Positions 50,578-59,145 of a stretch of DNA of 64,000 nt are shown here, piece by piece. The number at the start of each line of letters is the position of its first letter. The stretch's first letter is position 1. This DNA comes from Spirosoma sordidisoli (GTDB lineage Bacteria; Bacteroidota; Bacteroidia; Cytophagales; Spirosomataceae), in assembly GCF_004138325.1 (NCBI RefSeq), contig NZ_SBLB01000009.1, positions 1 through 64,000 on the forward strand. Reading direction: 5' to 3'. The notes beneath the pieces were generated by a model. It did no database searches, had not been told where the DNA came from, and saw nothing but the letters and a program-made list of their open reading frames with translations. A program made the position numbers and the translations under genes.

Positions 50578-51453
50578 TTATTGGGACCGGAATGCTTTGG
50601 GAGTTGTGGCGGTCATTTTTTTGAAGAAGTTATTGAAGTGGGTGGGGTAATCGAAGCCCAGCGCGTACCCAATCTCCGAGATGCTCCAATCCGTAAACTG
50701 CAGCAGGGCTTTAGCTTCGCTGATGACGCGGTCGGCAATGTGAGCCGTTGTGGGTCGTCCCGTATGTTCCTTAACGGACCGGTTCAAATGGTTTACGTGA
50801 ATCGATAACTGCAGCGCGTAATCGTGGGCCGTACGGAGGGTAAGCGGGTGGTTAGGGTTTTCGATGGGAAACTGCCGCTCCAGCAGTTCGAGGAATAGCG
50901 ACGCTATACGCGATGAGGCATTTTGTGGTCTGACCAGATCGTTCGAGGGCTGCAGTTTCAGCGTTTCGTGAATGATCAGGTTGATGTATGTGCGAATCAA
51001 TTCGCCTTTGAACGGGTAGTCGGTAGCCTGTTCCGCTAGCATTTTCTGAAAGAGCGCCGTCATGGTAGCCGCCTGGTCATCGGTCAGCGCGAAAACGGGC
51101 GTACCCCCGATTTTGAACAGGGGCGACTGCTGCAAACTCGCTGAACGATCGGTTGGTTTCAGAAAGTCTTCTGTAAACACACAGGCAAGTCCCGTTTGGT
51201 GGTCGGTGAGTCGTTCTACCGAGTAGGGAACGATCGGATTAGCAAAAAATAAGGACGTGCCGTTGACTTCAATGCGCCGATCCGCATAGTGAATGATCAG
51301 GTGTCCCGTACTCAAAACGATTTTGTAAAAGTCCCGGCGGCTGTGCGGGTGCGGTTTTGTGGCGGGCAGGTTAACCTCATAGACTTTAAAGCCCCTCAAC
51401 GTCAAATCTGTCGAATTGCCCGCTGTCGGCTGTGGTTTGGGTAGGTTAGCCAT
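50578..51453 (-). CDS. AraC-family transcriptional regulator
   Basis: 291 aa from ATG 51453 (MANLPKPQPTAG); upstream extension to 51585 overlaps the reductase gene and is rejected. An AraC_binding cupin (about 25-110: PHSRRDFYKIVLSTG, LFFANPIVPYSVE) precedes the HTH_18 domain (about 185-290: YALQLSIHVNHLNRSVKEHTGRPTTAHI and WSISEIGYALGFDYPTHFNNFFKKM). Lies downstream of the aldo/keto reductase on the same strand, 79 bp from its stop, so may regulate that gene. Confidence 0.9.
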   Translation of the reverse strand: MANLPKPQPTAGNSTDLTLRGFKVYEVNLPATKPHPHSRRDFYKIVLSTGHLIIHYADRRIEVNGTSLFFANPIVPYSVERLTDHQTGLACVFTEDFLKPTDRSASLQQSPLFKIGGTPVFALTDDQAATMTALFQKMLAEQATDYPFKGELIRTYINLIIHETLKLQPSNDLVRPQNASSRIASLFLELLERQFPIENPNHPLTLRTAHDYALQLSIHVNHLNRSVKEHTGRPTTAHIADRVISEAKALLQFTDWSISEIGYALGFDYPTHFNNFFKKMTATTPKAFRSQ

Positions 51454-51532
51454 TGACCAGGAATAAGAAACTGGAAAGGAGTTAGAAAATTGCGGTCGAA
51501 ACAGTGCCACTGTTCCGACCGCGTAAGCTGGT

Positions 51533-52531
51533 TTATAAACCGGTCGATTTCTCCATCTGCTCCGTGTACCGGGCGCCCACCACATCGATCCGGGCGGTAG
51601 CCGCTTCGATATCGGCGAGTTCTTCGGCGGTTAGCTGAACAGCCACAGCGCCAATATTTTCGGTCAGGCGATGCGGCTTCGTTGTTCCCGGTATCGGCAC
51701 GATCCAGGGCTTTTGGGCCAGTACCCAGGCCAGGGCAATCTGAGCCGGTGTGGCCTCGTGGCGTTTCGCAAACTGATCGATCAGATCCAGTAGCGCCTTG
51801 TTAGCCACGCGGGCCTCTTCGGTGTAGCGGGGCAGCGTGTTGCGAATATCGCCCGCTGCGAACCGGGTACGTTCGTCGATCTTACCCGCCAGAAACCCTT
51901 TTCCGAGCGGGCTGTAAGCCACCAGACCGATGCCCAGTTCCTCGATAGTCGGGATGATTTCCTGCTCGTGCTGGCGGGTCCAGAGCGAATATTCACTCTG
52001 AAGCGCCGTTACGGGTTGTACCGCATGGGCCCGCCGGATGGTGCCGGCACCCGCTTCCGACAGTCCGAAATGCTTCACCTTACCCGCCTGTATCAAGTCC
52101 TGAACGGCACCCGCCACCTCTTCGATCGGTACGTTGGGATCGACCCGGTGTTGGTAGAACAGATCGATCACCTCGACCCGCAGCCGCTTGAGCGATGCGT
52201 CGGCAACGGCTCTGATGTGATCGGGGCGGCTGTTGAGGCCTGCCATCTTCCCATCCTGAATGGCAAAGCCGAATTTGGTGGCAATGACAACCTGACCCTT
52301 AAACGGTTCAAGCGCTTCACCGACCAGCTCTTCGTTCGCGTACGGTCCGTACACTTCGGCGGTATCGAAAAAGGTAATGCCCTGTTCGACGGCCGACCTA
52401 ATCAGCTTGATCATCTCGTTTGTGTCCTGAGCAGGCCCGTAGCCAAAGCTCATGCCCATACAGCCCAGGCCAAGGGTTGATACCTCGAGACCGGCCGTTC
52501 CCAGTGTGCGTTTTTGACGGGTTGTACTCAT
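51533..52531 (-). CDS. Aldo/keto reductase
   Basis: 332 aa from ATG 52531. NADPH-dependent reductase of aldehydes or ketones with a TIM barrel: GLGCMGMSFGYGP, FFDTAEVYGPYANEELVG with catalytic Tyr, VIATKFGF with Lys, LFYQHRVDPNVPIEEV with His, and NADPH-binding IPGTTKPHRLTENIGA. Similar to the YakC/AKR13 type. Followed by an AraC regulator. A -7 box lies 24 nt before the ATG. Natural substrate unknown; methylglyoxal or other reactive aldehydes are common. Confidence 0.93.
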   Translation of the reverse strand: MSTTRQKRTLGTAGLEVSTLGLGCMGMSFGYGPAQDTNEMIKLIRSAVEQGITFFDTAEVYGPYANEELVGEALEPFKGQVVIATKFGFAIQDGKMAGLNSRPDHIRAVADASLKRLRVEVIDLFYQHRVDPNVPIEEVAGAVQDLIQAGKVKHFGLSEAGAGTIRRAHAVQPVTALQSEYSLWTRQHEQEIIPTIEELGIGLVAYSPLGKGFLAGKIDERTRFAAGDIRNTLPRYTEEARVANKALLDLIDQFAKRHEATPAQIALAWVLAQKPWIVPIPGTTKPHRLTENIGAVAVQLTAEELADIEAATARIDVVGARYTEQMEKSTGL

Positions 52532-52555
52532 ACCATAGGGGGTTAAAATTTGACA

Positions 52556-52563
52556 CAAAGCTA
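52556..52563 (-). promoter_or_regulatory. -7 box for the aldo/keto reductase gene
   Basis: Minus strand TAGCTTTG matches TAnnTTTG and ends 24 nt before ATG 52531, which rules out the longer in-frame start at 52618. Confidence 0.5.
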
Positions 52564-52696
52564 CCAGGCCCCAGCGTCGTAAAAGGACGAAATACAAACA
52601 GAAAGTTACGAAATTCAAATAACAACTCAGGAGCAGTTTGGCCGAGTCTGGTCCGAACGTGCTGCGTCCTGCGCAGGTCTGGAAATCGTATTCACT

Positions 52697-53731
52697 TTAG
52701 TCGGGGAGCAGGATGGAGACCGGCTGGGTGGAGGCTTGCCCAATCAACTGACCATCCAGGTTGATCTGGGTAATCTGGCTCGGTATGGCCAGTGTGTCGA
52801 GAAGGACCGAAACGGCCAGCTGGCCCAGTTCCTGAACGGGTTGACGAATGTAGGTGAGGGGCGTGTCGAAAAGTCCGTAGGCATCCGTCTCGTCGAAACA
52901 GACCACCGCCAGCTCGTTGGGGACGGCTACCGACAACGATTTAATGGCTTTCAGGCCCGCCATAGCGATCACGTTTGATGCGAACAGAACGGCTTCTATC
53001 GGCTGGGGGCCAGTAGTGAAGGCCTGCAGGGTTCTGGCTACGTCGGCTGGCAGGTTCGATGGGCCAATCGATTTGAGCCAGCTGCGCCGGGTGGTGAGAT
53101 GGTTGTCCTGAAGAGCAGCCAGATACCCTCTCGTTCGCTCGGTGATGTGGAAGAGGTCAGTGTCGAGGGTGATCATGCCAACCCTGCGGTAACCGGCTTT
53201 GGCCAGGTGGCCGACAGCCGTGTACATGGCCTGAAAGTTGTTGAGGGCCACATAGCTGGTTCGGATGTCCGGAAAGTACCGATCTACCAGTACCAGCGGA
53301 ATGCCTTTCTTCTGCAGATCAATCACCTGCGACTCTACCCCGGCGGGAGGGGCCAGAATCAGGCCATCGACCTGGCGATTGAGCAGGGTCGTAATCAGTT
53401 TTTGGCACTTATCCGGGTTTTCGTCGGAGCTGGCAAATATGACGGTGTAGTTGTGTTTATCGGCTTCGTCTTCGATGTACCGGGCCAGTGTGGCAAAGAA
53501 GGGGTTCGCTATATCGGCCACAATGAGCCCCAGCGTACGGGTCCGGCTCGTTTTGAGGCTCTTGGCAATCTGATTGGGCTGGTAGTTTAAGTCCTTGGCA
53601 ACCTGTCGTATGCGTTTGGCGACCTCCTTGCTGATGCGGTTTTCCTTCTTGTTGTTGAGTACGTACGATACCAGGGCTGTAGATACGCCTACGACCTGAG
53701 CAATGTCTTTGAGAGAGGTCTTCTTTTGCAT
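52697..53731 (-). CDS. LacI-family transcriptional regulator
   Basis: 344 aa. N-terminal HTH and hinge (SLKDIAQVVGVSTALVSYVLNNK ... YQPNQIAKSLKTSRTRTLGL, residues 5-68) followed by a periplasmic-binding-like effector domain (70-335), with VDGLILAPPAG, VDRYFP, GHLAKAGYRRVGMITL and VCFDETD. Effector is probably a sugar or sugar acid. Two copies of an operator-like palindrome lie upstream (53758-53781, 53910-53925), between this gene and the divergent three-gene unit starting at 54103, so it likely controls both. Confidence 0.93.
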   Translation of the reverse strand: MQKKTSLKDIAQVVGVSTALVSYVLNNKKENRISKEVAKRIRQVAKDLNYQPNQIAKSLKTSRTRTLGLIVADIANPFFATLARYIEDEADKHNYTVIFASSDENPDKCQKLITTLLNRQVDGLILAPPAGVESQVIDLQKKGIPLVLVDRYFPDIRTSYVALNNFQAMYTAVGHLAKAGYRRVGMITLDTDLFHITERTRGYLAALQDNHLTTRRSWLKSIGPSNLPADVARTLQAFTTGPQPIEAVLFASNVIAMAGLKAIKSLSVAVPNELAVVCFDETDAYGLFDTPLTYIRQPVQELGQLAVSVLLDTLAIPSQITQINLDGQLIGQASTQPVSILLPD

Positions 53732-53757
53732 GCCAACAACAAAATAAAATGCAACAA

Positions 53758-53781
53758 ATTAGTTTAATCGTTTAAACTAAT
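53758..53781. promoter_or_regulatory. LacI-type operator O1
   Basis: Inverted repeat ATTAGTTTAA-TCGT-TTAAACTAAT: perfect 10-bp arms around TCGT. The core GTTTAATCGTTTAAAC (53762-53777) recurs as its exact reverse complement at 53910-53925. Lies 27 bp upstream of the LacI-family start, fitting autorepression. Confidence 0.75.
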
Positions 53782-53909
53782 AAACGGTCATATAAAGTTT
53801 GCAGGCTCTGAAACTTCAATGAAAAATTCTAAAATGCTCATTTTAATTGTACTATTTTTATAGATTTGTCGTATTATATAATGAAATTTAGGTTTGTTGT
53901 ACTATTTAG

Positions 53910-53925
53910 GTTTAAACGATTAAAC
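53910..53925. promoter_or_regulatory. LacI-type operator O2, inverted copy
   Basis: GTTTAAACGATTAAAC is the exact reverse complement of the O1 core. Centres of the two sites are 148 bp apart, about 14 helical turns. A one-mismatch -7 box TTACTTTG lies at 53945-53952, so O2 would overlap the -33 region of the rightward promoter. Confidence 0.7.
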
Positions 53926-54102
53926 TTTCGACGCAACGATGCCGTTACTTTGACGAACACTTGACAACAAGACAGTTGCGAGTGGCCCGCCCGAAACCGG
54001 GTGGGATCGGCCGAATCCAGCAAAGACCAAAGCCGATGTTGTTTCGCTTCACCATCCTGATGGGAAAGGAAGCCAGCGACCCGACCGACAACGTTACCGA
54101 TT

Positions 54103-54402
54103 ATGAAATTTACACAAACACATAGGACCAGCCTTCGCCCGACGAAGCTGGCCAACCCGCTTCAACAAACGCTACTGACCTTTATTAACACACAGGTGCA
54201 GGTTTTTGAAGCGCTCGCCCGCAGTGGCAACCCATTTGGCAGCAACTGGCTGCCCGCCGATCAGCAACCGGGCCAACCCCAGCTATCCGTTTTGAGGCCG
54301 GCTGTCAGCTCTCGTACGCTTTCCTCCCGAGTAGGCTCTAAAGTGCCCCAAACCACAGGAATCGGACTTGATCGGTTTCGCGCCCAGCAGGAAAACGCCT
54401 AG
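54103..54402 (+). CDS. Hypothetical protein
   Basis: 99 aa, not recognised. N-terminus is basic and polar (MKFTQTHRTSLRPTKLAN), middle part has an amphipathic helix (LQQTLLTFINTQVQVFEALARSG), the C-terminal half is Pro/Ser/Gln-rich and likely unfolded (ADQQPGQPQLSVLRPAVSS). No signal peptide. First gene of the unit divergent from the LacI regulator; 112 bp before the next gene. Gene reality is moderately supported by position. Confidence 0.5.
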   Translation: MKFTQTHRTSLRPTKLANPLQQTLLTFINTQVQVFEALARSGNPFGSNWLPADQQPGQPQLSVLRPAVSSRTLSSRVGSKVPQTTGIGLDRFRAQQENA

Positions 54403-54514
54403 TTCGTTTTCTACCAGCATGTAACTACAATTTTCACTCCAGACAGGCTGACACTGGTATTCCAGTTTGTCGGTCCGTTGTGGTCGTGCTCACTCATTAT
54501 TGAACAACCAAGTC

Positions 54515-54826
54515 ATGAAACGTTTTTCAGTGCTTTACCTGCTCAACGAGCAGTATCATCATGTTGGCTGCAACACACAGACCGAGGCTCAATCGGTGCT
54601 GCATAAACTGGCCGCTGACAAAAAACGGAAGCCGGTTGGTATCTACGATTCCAAGACGGAGTTATTCGACTGGGAACCATCCCGCCAGCAAAACTACGAA
54701 CAGGCCAGCATCGGGGAACAGGGCGATCAGGGCAACCGGATCATCACCATTGCCCAGTCGCTTCGCCGTCGGGATGCAGGCTGGCTGCCGGTTGGTGACC
54801 TACATCGGCCAAGCCTGTTTGCCTAG
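54515..54826 (+). CDS. Hypothetical protein
   Basis: 103 aa from ATG 54515 (MKRFSVLYLLNEQYHHVGCN). No signal peptide or membrane segment; a small alpha/beta protein is likely, with a helix (TEAQSVLHKLAADKKRKP), a strand pair (VGIYDSKTELFDWEP) and a polar C-terminal part (IITIAQSLRRRDAGWLPVG). The N-terminal pattern (strand, helix, 'GIYD') recalls short Bacteroidetes proteins without known role. 68 bp before the mannitol-dehydrogenase-like gene. Confidence 0.6.
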   Translation: MKRFSVLYLLNEQYHHVGCNTQTEAQSVLHKLAADKKRKPVGIYDSKTELFDWEPSRQQNYEQASIGEQGDQGNRIITIAQSLRRRDAGWLPVGDLHRPSLFA

Positions 54827-54894
54827 GGTTGACTTACCAGCCGAAAAGACTCATTTGGTCCTACCGGATTTATCCACCTAAAACTGTCCCAGCT

Positions 54895-55641
54895 ATGTTG
54901 ACACTTATAAATCAGTTGCTGACCGTAGACAGGACTGGCGCCAACCTGCCGGGATATAGCCCCGCAGCCGACGGTGTTGAACAATTGATTGAGACCGTCG
55001 GCGATACAGACCAGTCGATGCGGGCTGCCGCGTTTACCTGGCTGGCTTATCCACTTGTTTTGGCTGAACCAACGGCTGACATACGTTCCGGCGGGTTATA
55101 TCACTCCTTTTTGCACTCCTTTGTCGTTCGCTTCGATGGGGCTACCGACAACGTGGTTTCAGACGCGGATCAGAGCGCCTGGGTTGATCAGCTCTTGAAC
55201 CAGTTTGCCGAAACGGTAGATACGGATTCGCTACAGCGCTTATGTGCCGAAGGGGCTTCTGTCTTACCCACGTTTCTGCTTCCTGTTCTGACGCAAGAGT
55301 TGAATCAGGGGCATGCTACGGCTGGACTGGCATTCTGGCTGGCCGCTTATGGGCACTATCTACATACGTGTTTGGGAGCTGTGCAGCCCGAAAGGAGCCC
55401 CTATCGTCCGCAACTGACCGGGGAAGATGTAATGAGGGTAACCAATCCGGACGTAACGGCTCTGTTCGATATCCAGCCTCTGGAATCGGCCCGGCTTCGA
55501 TTGTATCCGGCGCTGGTTGCCCAGTACAAGACCTACCGGACGCAGATTGCTTTGCATGGGTTGGTTTTTCCGCTTAAACAAACGCTGTGTGCATTCTGGG
55601 AGGAACAGCCCCCTGAGGGTACGGTTCTGATGCCGGCTTAG
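54895..55641 (+). CDS. Stand-alone domain resembling the C-terminus of mannitol dehydrogenases
   Basis: 248 aa from ATG 54895; a TTG at 54829 is less likely. Largely helical, no signal peptide. The stretch from VDQLLNQFAETVDTDSLQRL through GASVLPTFLLPVLTQELNQGHATAGLAFWLAAYGHYL resembles the C-terminal helical domain of mannitol dehydrogenase/tagaturonate reductase, where similar segments read 'KVRVLPSLLDY...LAFALAALI'. There is no NAD-binding Rossmann domain, and the sequence before it is not like one. It could be an independent domain protein controlled by a sugar-responsive LacI regulator. The similarity is by eye and not secure. Confidence 0.6.
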   Translation: MLTLINQLLTVDRTGANLPGYSPAADGVEQLIETVGDTDQSMRAAAFTWLAYPLVLAEPTADIRSGGLYHSFLHSFVVRFDGATDNVVSDADQSAWVDQLLNQFAETVDTDSLQRLCAEGASVLPTFLLPVLTQELNQGHATAGLAFWLAAYGHYLHTCLGAVQPERSPYRPQLTGEDVMRVTNPDVTALFDIQPLESARLRLYPALVAQYKTYRTQIALHGLVFPLKQTLCAFWEEQPPEGTVLMPA

Positions 55642-55730
55642 TTGTATCGCTCCCGTCGGGCGATGCATCTGGAGGCAGTTGACGCGATGAACCGACAATT
55701 CACAGGGATTGCTGGACTGATTGAGCTGTT

Positions 55731-55817
55731 CACCCCCCAGCCCCGCGACGGCGGCCCGGCCTAAAGGGGGAGTTAGACCCGCCGTTTTTTCTCCGGCAGC
55801 GGCCGACCGCCCCTTTA
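55731..55817 (+). repeat. Degenerate CCCCCAGCCCC-type palindromic element
   Basis: Starts with CACCCCCCAGCCCC like the intact elements, then carries an extra GC-rich block (GCGACGGCGGCCCGGC) before CTAAAGGGGGAG. The segment 55732-55764 is an exact reverse complement of 63191-63223. The right arm is decayed. Confidence 0.75.
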
Positions 55818-55986
55818 GAGCTTGTTTGGGGAACATACTTGCGGACGTTAGTCGGCTAGATGGGCTGCCTTTTACACCCCCCAGCCCCTAAAGGGGGAGT
55901 TAGCTCCGCCGAATGAGCTCCCCCTTTAGGGGGCTGGGGGGTGCACAGCATAGCAAAAAGCTTCCCCAAAAAATCTCTTAGGGGCG
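55808..55986. repeat. Nested palindromic element, copy 1
   Basis: The inner hairpin has arms 55875-55899 and 55918-55943 (CACCCCCCAGCCCC... against ...GGGGCTGGGGGGTG). Outer arms 55808-55833 and 55962-55986 pair imperfectly (CGCCCCT.. with TTTGGGGAA). No coding capacity. The nested structure recurs at 63011-63195. It resembles a non-autonomous mobile palindromic element or REP-type repeat of Bacteroidetes. Confidence 0.75.
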
Positions 55987-56097
55987 GGGGAGAAGAAACC
56001 CATTATCTGATTGGCTTTCACGTCGTAATCACCCTTCATCTATTGTAAAGAGAAACCTTTTTATTTGGATTAACAGGTTATCCGCTATTAACGGAAA

Positions 56098-56128
56098 GCG
56101 CCGGTATCGAACCAATCGATTCCGGCGC
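56098..56128 (-). terminator. Terminator after the iorB-like gene
   Basis: GCGCCGG (56098-56104) pairs with CCGGCGC (56122-56128); the inner ATCGA/TCGAT extends the stem after one T-T mismatch. It lies 21 bp past the stop, followed on the minus strand by TTTCCGTTAAT. Confidence 0.6.
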
Positions 56129-56148
56129 AAAAAAACGGTTCAGCCGGG

Positions 56149-58401
56149 TTAGGCCCGTTTCTTGATGTCAGGCTGGAACGGCTGGTTGTAAAACCGTTTT
56201 CCTTCTTTTTTGTACAGCGCGTTGGCCACCGCCCCAAACACCGGCGGGAAGGGGGGTTCGCCCAGGCCGGTAGGGTCGAGGTCGTTGTCGACGAAGTAGA
56301 CCTCAATTTGTTTGGGAGCCTCGTTGTGCCGAATCAGGCGGTAATTGTGAAAATTGTTTTGCTCAGCGGCTCCGTTTTTATGCGTCAGTGACCCATAAAG
56401 CGCATTGCCTATCCCATCGACTACGGCTCCCTGCACCATGTTTTTAGCCGAATCCGGGTTCACCACGATGCCGCAGTCCATGGCGCTAAACACGCGCTCT
56501 ACGTAGGGCTGGTCATCCCGGCTGACCATATCGACGACGTGGGCTGCGTAGGAGTTATGACAGAAGTAAGCAGCTACCCCCCGGCTATACGTCTCGTTGC
56601 CTGGTTTGTTCCAGCCCGATTTATCGCGAACCAGCCTGAGCACGCCCGCGTACCGATCGGGATCATATTCGTTGTTTTTACCAACCGGGTTGTCCTTGGC
56701 CCGCTTCAGCAACTCCAGCCGTAACTCGATGGGGTCTATGCCCATGGCTTCGGCTACTTCGTCGAGGAACGACTGCTCGGCGGCCGCGTTGAAGTTGGAA
56801 CGCGGTGCGCGGAAAGCGCCAATCGTGATATTGGTTGGAATCTCCCAGCCCTCGGCCAGGTAGTTATCGACAGCGCCCGCCGGAAAACGGTTGGCGTGTA
56901 TCGGATGTTCGGGTATGCCGCCCCCTTTCACATGGAAAGCAATCAGGTTCTTGTTGGCATCCAGAGCTGCCCGGTAGGTGGCGGTGTACATAGGCCGGTA
57001 GATGCCATAGGTCATGTCATCTTCGCGGGTGTAGATGAGTTTGACGGGGGCCTTGGTTCGTTTTGAGATCAGGGCCGCTTCGTACATATACTGGCAATAG
57101 GCCCGACGACCAAACCCGCCACCCATGCGCGTCATCTGAATCTCGATCTTATCGGCAGGAAGGTTCAGCAGCTTTGACAGGGTCGGCTCCGACCAGCCCG
57201 GTGCCTGTAGTGGTCCGGCTACTACCGCCTTCTCGTCGGTCACATGGGCAAAGAAATTCATCGGCTCCATGCAGTTGTGGGCCAGAAAGGGTGCGTTATA
57301 GGTGCGTTCGATAACCTGAGCCGCATTTTTGAACGCCGTTTCGGGATCTCCGTCTTTCCGCAATTGTTTCGCTGGCTTTTTGGCCCAGGCGGCCATTTTT
57401 TCAAGCTGGGCGCTGGTGCTTTCCAGCTCACCTGGAACCACAACTTCCTGTTTGCCGCCCCGGCCCATCATCGTGTCTTTGGTATCGCCAATGGGCTCCC
57501 AGTCCAGTTGCAGTTTTTTGCGGGCGTTCATTACCTCCCAGGTGGTTTTGCCCACTACAACTACCATATCGTTGAACGAGCGGGTATCGAAACCGCCCTG
57601 CTCAAAACCATCTTCGTACAACTTCAGGCTGAACACATCCCTGATCCCCGGCATTTTGAGGGCTTGCGTGGCATCGAACGATTTAAGCTTCATGCCAAAG
57701 GCGGGTGGATGCTGGATCATGGCAATCAGCATACCGTCTACCCGGTAGTCCAGGCCGAACAGGGGTTTGCCGGTAACGACTTTTAACCCCTCCACATTTT
57801 TCTTCGAGTTTCGGACAATGGTAAAATCCTTAGGGGCTTTCAGTTTCATCCCTTTGGGCACGGGAAGGGTAGCCGCTTTGCTGGCCATTTCGCCGTATTT
57901 CGCGGACTTCCCGCTCGCATGCAACAGCACCCCCGCTTTGGTTGTCACTTCCCCAACCGGCACATTCCAGGTTTGGGCAGCGGCCTCGCACAGCATCTGG
58001 CGGGCAGCGGCACCTGCTTCGCGCAGGGGTTTCCAGTACATACGAACCGAGTTACTGCCGCCCGAGAACTGAGGGCCTAGTTTCGCGTTGTCGTGCGGAC
58101 CCATCTCCACGACCACGTTTTTCCAGTCGGCATCCAGTTCTTCGGCGATCATCATCGGCAGCGACGTCATTACGTTCTGCCCGAACTCCGGGTTGGGACA
58201 GATTAGTTTGATCTGGTTATCGGGGGTAATCTGGATGTAGCCGTTCAGCTGGGTCCACTGTTGGGGCAGGTTGAGCGCCTGTAGTTTATCGGCCGCTTTG
58301 GCGTTGGCGAGCCAGCTCACACTGAGCATCATGCCGCCACCGGATAGGAGGGAGGCTTTAAGAAAAGAACGTCGGTTGTAGGTTGTTTGGCTGGTTTTCA
58401 T
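56149..58401 (-). CDS. Molybdenum hydroxylase large subunit, isoquinoline 1-oxidoreductase beta-like
   Basis: 750 aa xanthine-dehydrogenase-family subunit. Twin-arginine signal NRRSFLKASLLSGG (9-22) sends it folded to the periplasm with its partner. Mo-cofactor contacts: TRMGGGFGRRAYCQYMYEAAL and a C-terminal GLGEPPFPPVFGAVANAL with the catalytic-type Glu. Two xanthine dehydrogenase-like domain repeats are visible (WTQLNGYIQITPDNQIKLICPNPEFGQNV at the start). Substrate is probably an aldehyde or N-heterocycle. 34 bp downstream of the 2Fe-2S subunit; cofactor assembly genes are not in the window. Confidence 0.92.
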   Translation of the reverse strand: MKTSQTTYNRRSFLKASLLSGGGMMLSVSWLANAKAADKLQALNLPQQWTQLNGYIQITPDNQIKLICPNPEFGQNVMTSLPMMIAEELDADWKNVVVEMGPHDNAKLGPQFSGGSNSVRMYWKPLREAGAAARQMLCEAAAQTWNVPVGEVTTKAGVLLHASGKSAKYGEMASKAATLPVPKGMKLKAPKDFTIVRNSKKNVEGLKVVTGKPLFGLDYRVDGMLIAMIQHPPAFGMKLKSFDATQALKMPGIRDVFSLKLYEDGFEQGGFDTRSFNDMVVVVGKTTWEVMNARKKLQLDWEPIGDTKDTMMGRGGKQEVVVPGELESTSAQLEKMAAWAKKPAKQLRKDGDPETAFKNAAQVIERTYNAPFLAHNCMEPMNFFAHVTDEKAVVAGPLQAPGWSEPTLSKLLNLPADKIEIQMTRMGGGFGRRAYCQYMYEAALISKRTKAPVKLIYTREDDMTYGIYRPMYTATYRAALDANKNLIAFHVKGGGIPEHPIHANRFPAGAVDNYLAEGWEIPTNITIGAFRAPRSNFNAAAEQSFLDEVAEAMGIDPIELRLELLKRAKDNPVGKNNEYDPDRYAGVLRLVRDKSGWNKPGNETYSRGVAAYFCHNSYAAHVVDMVSRDDQPYVERVFSAMDCGIVVNPDSAKNMVQGAVVDGIGNALYGSLTHKNGAAEQNNFHNYRLIRHNEAPKQIEVYFVDNDLDPTGLGEPPFPPVFGAVANALYKKEGKRFYNQPFQPDIKKRA

Positions 58402-58435
58402 GGTCGGTTTTGTTTAGGGGTTACCAATAACCAGC

Positions 58436-58891
58436 TTACTTCCTGGCAACAGATTTGATGGCTTCTTTAATGCGGACGTAGGTACCACACCGGCAGATGT
58501 TCCCGCTCATGTAGGTATCGATATCCGCATCGGACGGGTTCGGGTTCACCTTCAGCAGCGAAGCCGCACTCATAATCTGCCCCGCCTGACAATAGCCGCA
58601 CTGGGCCACGTCATGTTCCTGCCAGGCTTTTTGCACCGGATGGTCACCTTTTGCCGATAAGCCTTCAATTGTGGTAAGGGGTTGATTGCCAACCGCCGAA
58701 ACCGGCAGCTGGCAGGAGCGGACGGCCGTTCCGTCGAGATGGATGGTGCAGGCGCCACACTGGGCCATACCGCAGCCGTATTTGGTGCCGGTCAGGTCGA
58801 GGTGGTCGCGCAGTACCCACAACACAGGCGTGGATGGGTCTACGTCCACCAGCCTGCTTTTACCGTTGATTTTAAGACTGTACTTTGCCAT
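58436..58891 (-). CDS. 2Fe-2S subunit of the molybdenum hydroxylase (IorA-like)
   Basis: 151 aa, two [2Fe-2S] clusters. The plant-type cluster uses Cys40, Cys45, Cys48 and Cys60 (YGCGMAQCGACTIHLDG...RSC). The second, in the helical C-terminal domain, uses Cys98, Cys101, Cys133 and Cys135 (QCGYCQAGQ, NICRCG). All eight ligands are present. No signal peptide: it is probably carried by the Tat-bearing large subunit. Starts the operon. A cytochrome subunit found in some relatives is absent. Confidence 0.94.
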   Translation of the reverse strand: MAKYSLKINGKSRLVDVDPSTPVLWVLRDHLDLTGTKYGCGMAQCGACTIHLDGTAVRSCQLPVSAVGNQPLTTIEGLSAKGDHPVQKAWQEHDVAQCGYCQAGQIMSAASLLKVNPNPSDADIDTYMSGNICRCGTYVRIKEAIKSVARK

Positions 58892-59145
58892 GTTTAAAAC
58901 GTAAGGATGATTAGGAACGAGGGGATAACCGTACTGCCGCTCGATTCGTCATTGAATGGAATCTGGTCTGGCCCGACAGCGGCCGTCCGACCGGACATTT
59001 GCATGCAGGCTGAACGTTAGTTCGTGTCGTATGGGCTGATAGTCAGATCGATGGAAGAAAAAATTTGGTTAAAGATAATCAGATTTCTCTGCTTTCCTGT
59101 TCGCCATACGCCTACCGATCTTCACATAACCGACCGTATGTCGCG

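Larger units (their letters stand above)
55642..56148. other. Intergenic repeat cluster
   Basis: 507 bp without a gene. It holds a degenerate and an intact palindromic element (55731-55817 and 55808-55986) and the terminator-like hairpin of the IorB gene (56098-56128). The remaining stretch 55987-56097 shows nothing recognisable. Confidence 0.7.
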
